A DNA stretch of 63,988 nt from Clostridia bacterium (lineage in GTDB: Bacteria; Bacillota; Clostridia; Oscillospirales; Acutalibacteraceae): contig JAFXCH010000043.1 in the NCBI GenBank assembly GCA_017516485.1, forward strand, positions 1 to 63,988, written 5' to 3'. The position numbers and the translations under genes were made by a program. Every line of letters starts with the position of its first letter. Within the stretch, counting starts at the first letter, position 1. Of this stretch, positions 63,486-63,988 are shown one piece after another. The notes below the pieces were generated by a model. That model did no database searches. It had not been told where the DNA came from and saw nothing but the letters and a program-made list of their open reading frames with translations.

Positions 63486-63607
63486 TTAGCTGAATCCCAC
63501 GTCCTAAAAACAGTTCACAGGACTGTTTTCTTAACGGGCTTTCGAATCCACCCATTTTTTGTAAAAAAATTAAGAACCACACAAAAGTGTGATTCTTAAT
63601 TTGGTGG
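63486..63607 (-). repeat. Repeat element copy A (variable hairpin with constant flanks)
   Basis: Minus strand: CCACCAAA, a terminator-like hairpin with loop TTTT, T-run, then GGGTGGATTCGAAAGCCCGT and a short inner repeat (AACAGTCC..GACTGTT-like) to TTAGCTGAA. Copy B is at 63678-63801. Confidence 0.85.
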
Positions 63608-63672
63608 GCAGGGGTGGTGGTTGATAGTATAGTTTTTGCACTGCCACGCTTGGTACGGCTTGTTTGTTTAAT

Positions 63673-63988
63673 TTACTTTAGCTGAATCCCACGCCCTAAA
63701 AACAGTCCACCGGACTGTTTTCTTAACGGGCTTTCGAATCCACCCCTTTTTGCAAAAAAAATAAAACAGACACTCAAAAGAGTATCTGTTTTATTTGGTG
63801 GAAAGTCAGTTAACATATCCGAACTTTTTTTGAGCTTTTTTAAAGAGAGCGTTTTTGCACCCTCTTTGTAGTTAAAATAAAAATCAATTCTGTCATCGTG
63901 AAGAATTACCGAATTAACAAAGCAGTCAACGAGCATCTTGCGGCTTCTCAGATCTTTTCCGTTGATTGTTCTGAGGTTATAAAACCAA
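63673..63988 (-). CDS. Serine recombinase C-terminus, partial at right edge
   Basis: Minus frame open from the right edge to TAA at 63673 (105 codons). NGKDLRSRKMLVDCFVNSVI then DDRIDFYFNYKEG resembles the C-terminal domain of large serine recombinases of Clostridia elements. The last about 45 codons pass through repeat copy B, including its terminator hairpin, and are probably not ancestral recombinase sequence. Catalytic domain lies outside the window. Confidence 0.65.
   Translation of the reverse strand, partial: WFYNLRTINGKDLRSRKMLVDCFVNSVILHDDRIDFYFNYKEGAKTLSLKKLKKSSDMLTDFPPNKTDTLLSVCFIFFAKRGGFESPLRKQSGGLFLGRGIQLK
63678..63801 (-). repeat. Repeat element copy B, overlapping the recombinase 3' end
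   Basis: Same constant parts as copy A. The hairpin stem differs almost completely (AATAAAACAGA.. versus AATTAAGAA..), but the loop and flanks are kept. Confidence 0.85.

Overview
The window looks like a chromosomal segment of a gut or rumen Clostridia, most likely near the Ruminococcaceae/Oscillospiraceae. The signs are a small acid-soluble spore protein, AGGAGG-type ribosome binding sites, Clostridia families (a CD1247-like zinc ribbon, the ACT/UPF0210 pair), a dockerin-like module on a surface protein, and host-glycan hydrolases. TGA is used as a normal stop in many genes, so this is the standard bacterial code. I see no plasmid or phage backbone. A serine recombinase is cut by the right edge.

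Layout. 0-5 kb is housekeeping: a LysR fragment, initiator tRNA, an AAA ATPase, a CD1247-like protein, elongation factor P, a YfcE-type phosphoesterase, three small genes and two tRNA-Ser genes. Just after the second tRNA-Ser lies a compact array of mini-hairpins (4476-4649). Its linkers are complementary in nested order, and it ends in the promoter of a four-helix-bundle (S23/IVP-like) protein gene. 5.1-15.8 kb holds an XRE/YcxB membrane regulator, a secreted GH99-like enzyme, a zinc-ribbon membrane protein, a polytopic membrane protein, an ACT/UPF0210 pair (UPF0210 has an in-frame TGA) and an AlgI/AlgJ-type O-acetylation pair. 15.9-41.7 kb is a large exopolysaccharide locus: CpsB phosphatase, Ig-like membrane protein, two tandem BY-kinases, initiating sugar transferase, glycosyltransferases, LicD with a cytidylyltransferase, a Wzy-like polymerase, two flippases and UDP-ManNAcA synthesis (wecC, wecB). 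Set inside it (20.7-26.4 kb) is a tightly overlapped peptide-modification cassette: ABC exporter, PqqD/RRE, radical SAM, 89-aa candidate precursor, HPrK-like kinase, S26-like peptidase and NTP_transf_5.

41.8-57.2 kb holds a SASP, a secreted 5'-nucleotidase, a deletion scar with two gene remnants, a NUDIX hydrolase, a non-secreted LRR protein with a zinc ribbon and a bacterial PARG, a small interrupted gene, a 2122-residue LRR surface protein with a dockerin-like module, ribokinase and ribulose-phosphate epimerase. 57.3-63.9 kb holds a GH92 mannosidase and a DUF4838/GH163-like enzyme in one operon (N-glycan breakdown is the natural reading), a LOG-family protein, a lipoprotein, and two copies of an element with a conserved flank and a variable hairpin, the second fused to the recombinase 3' end.

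Family names rest on motifs read by eye. No database search was possible.
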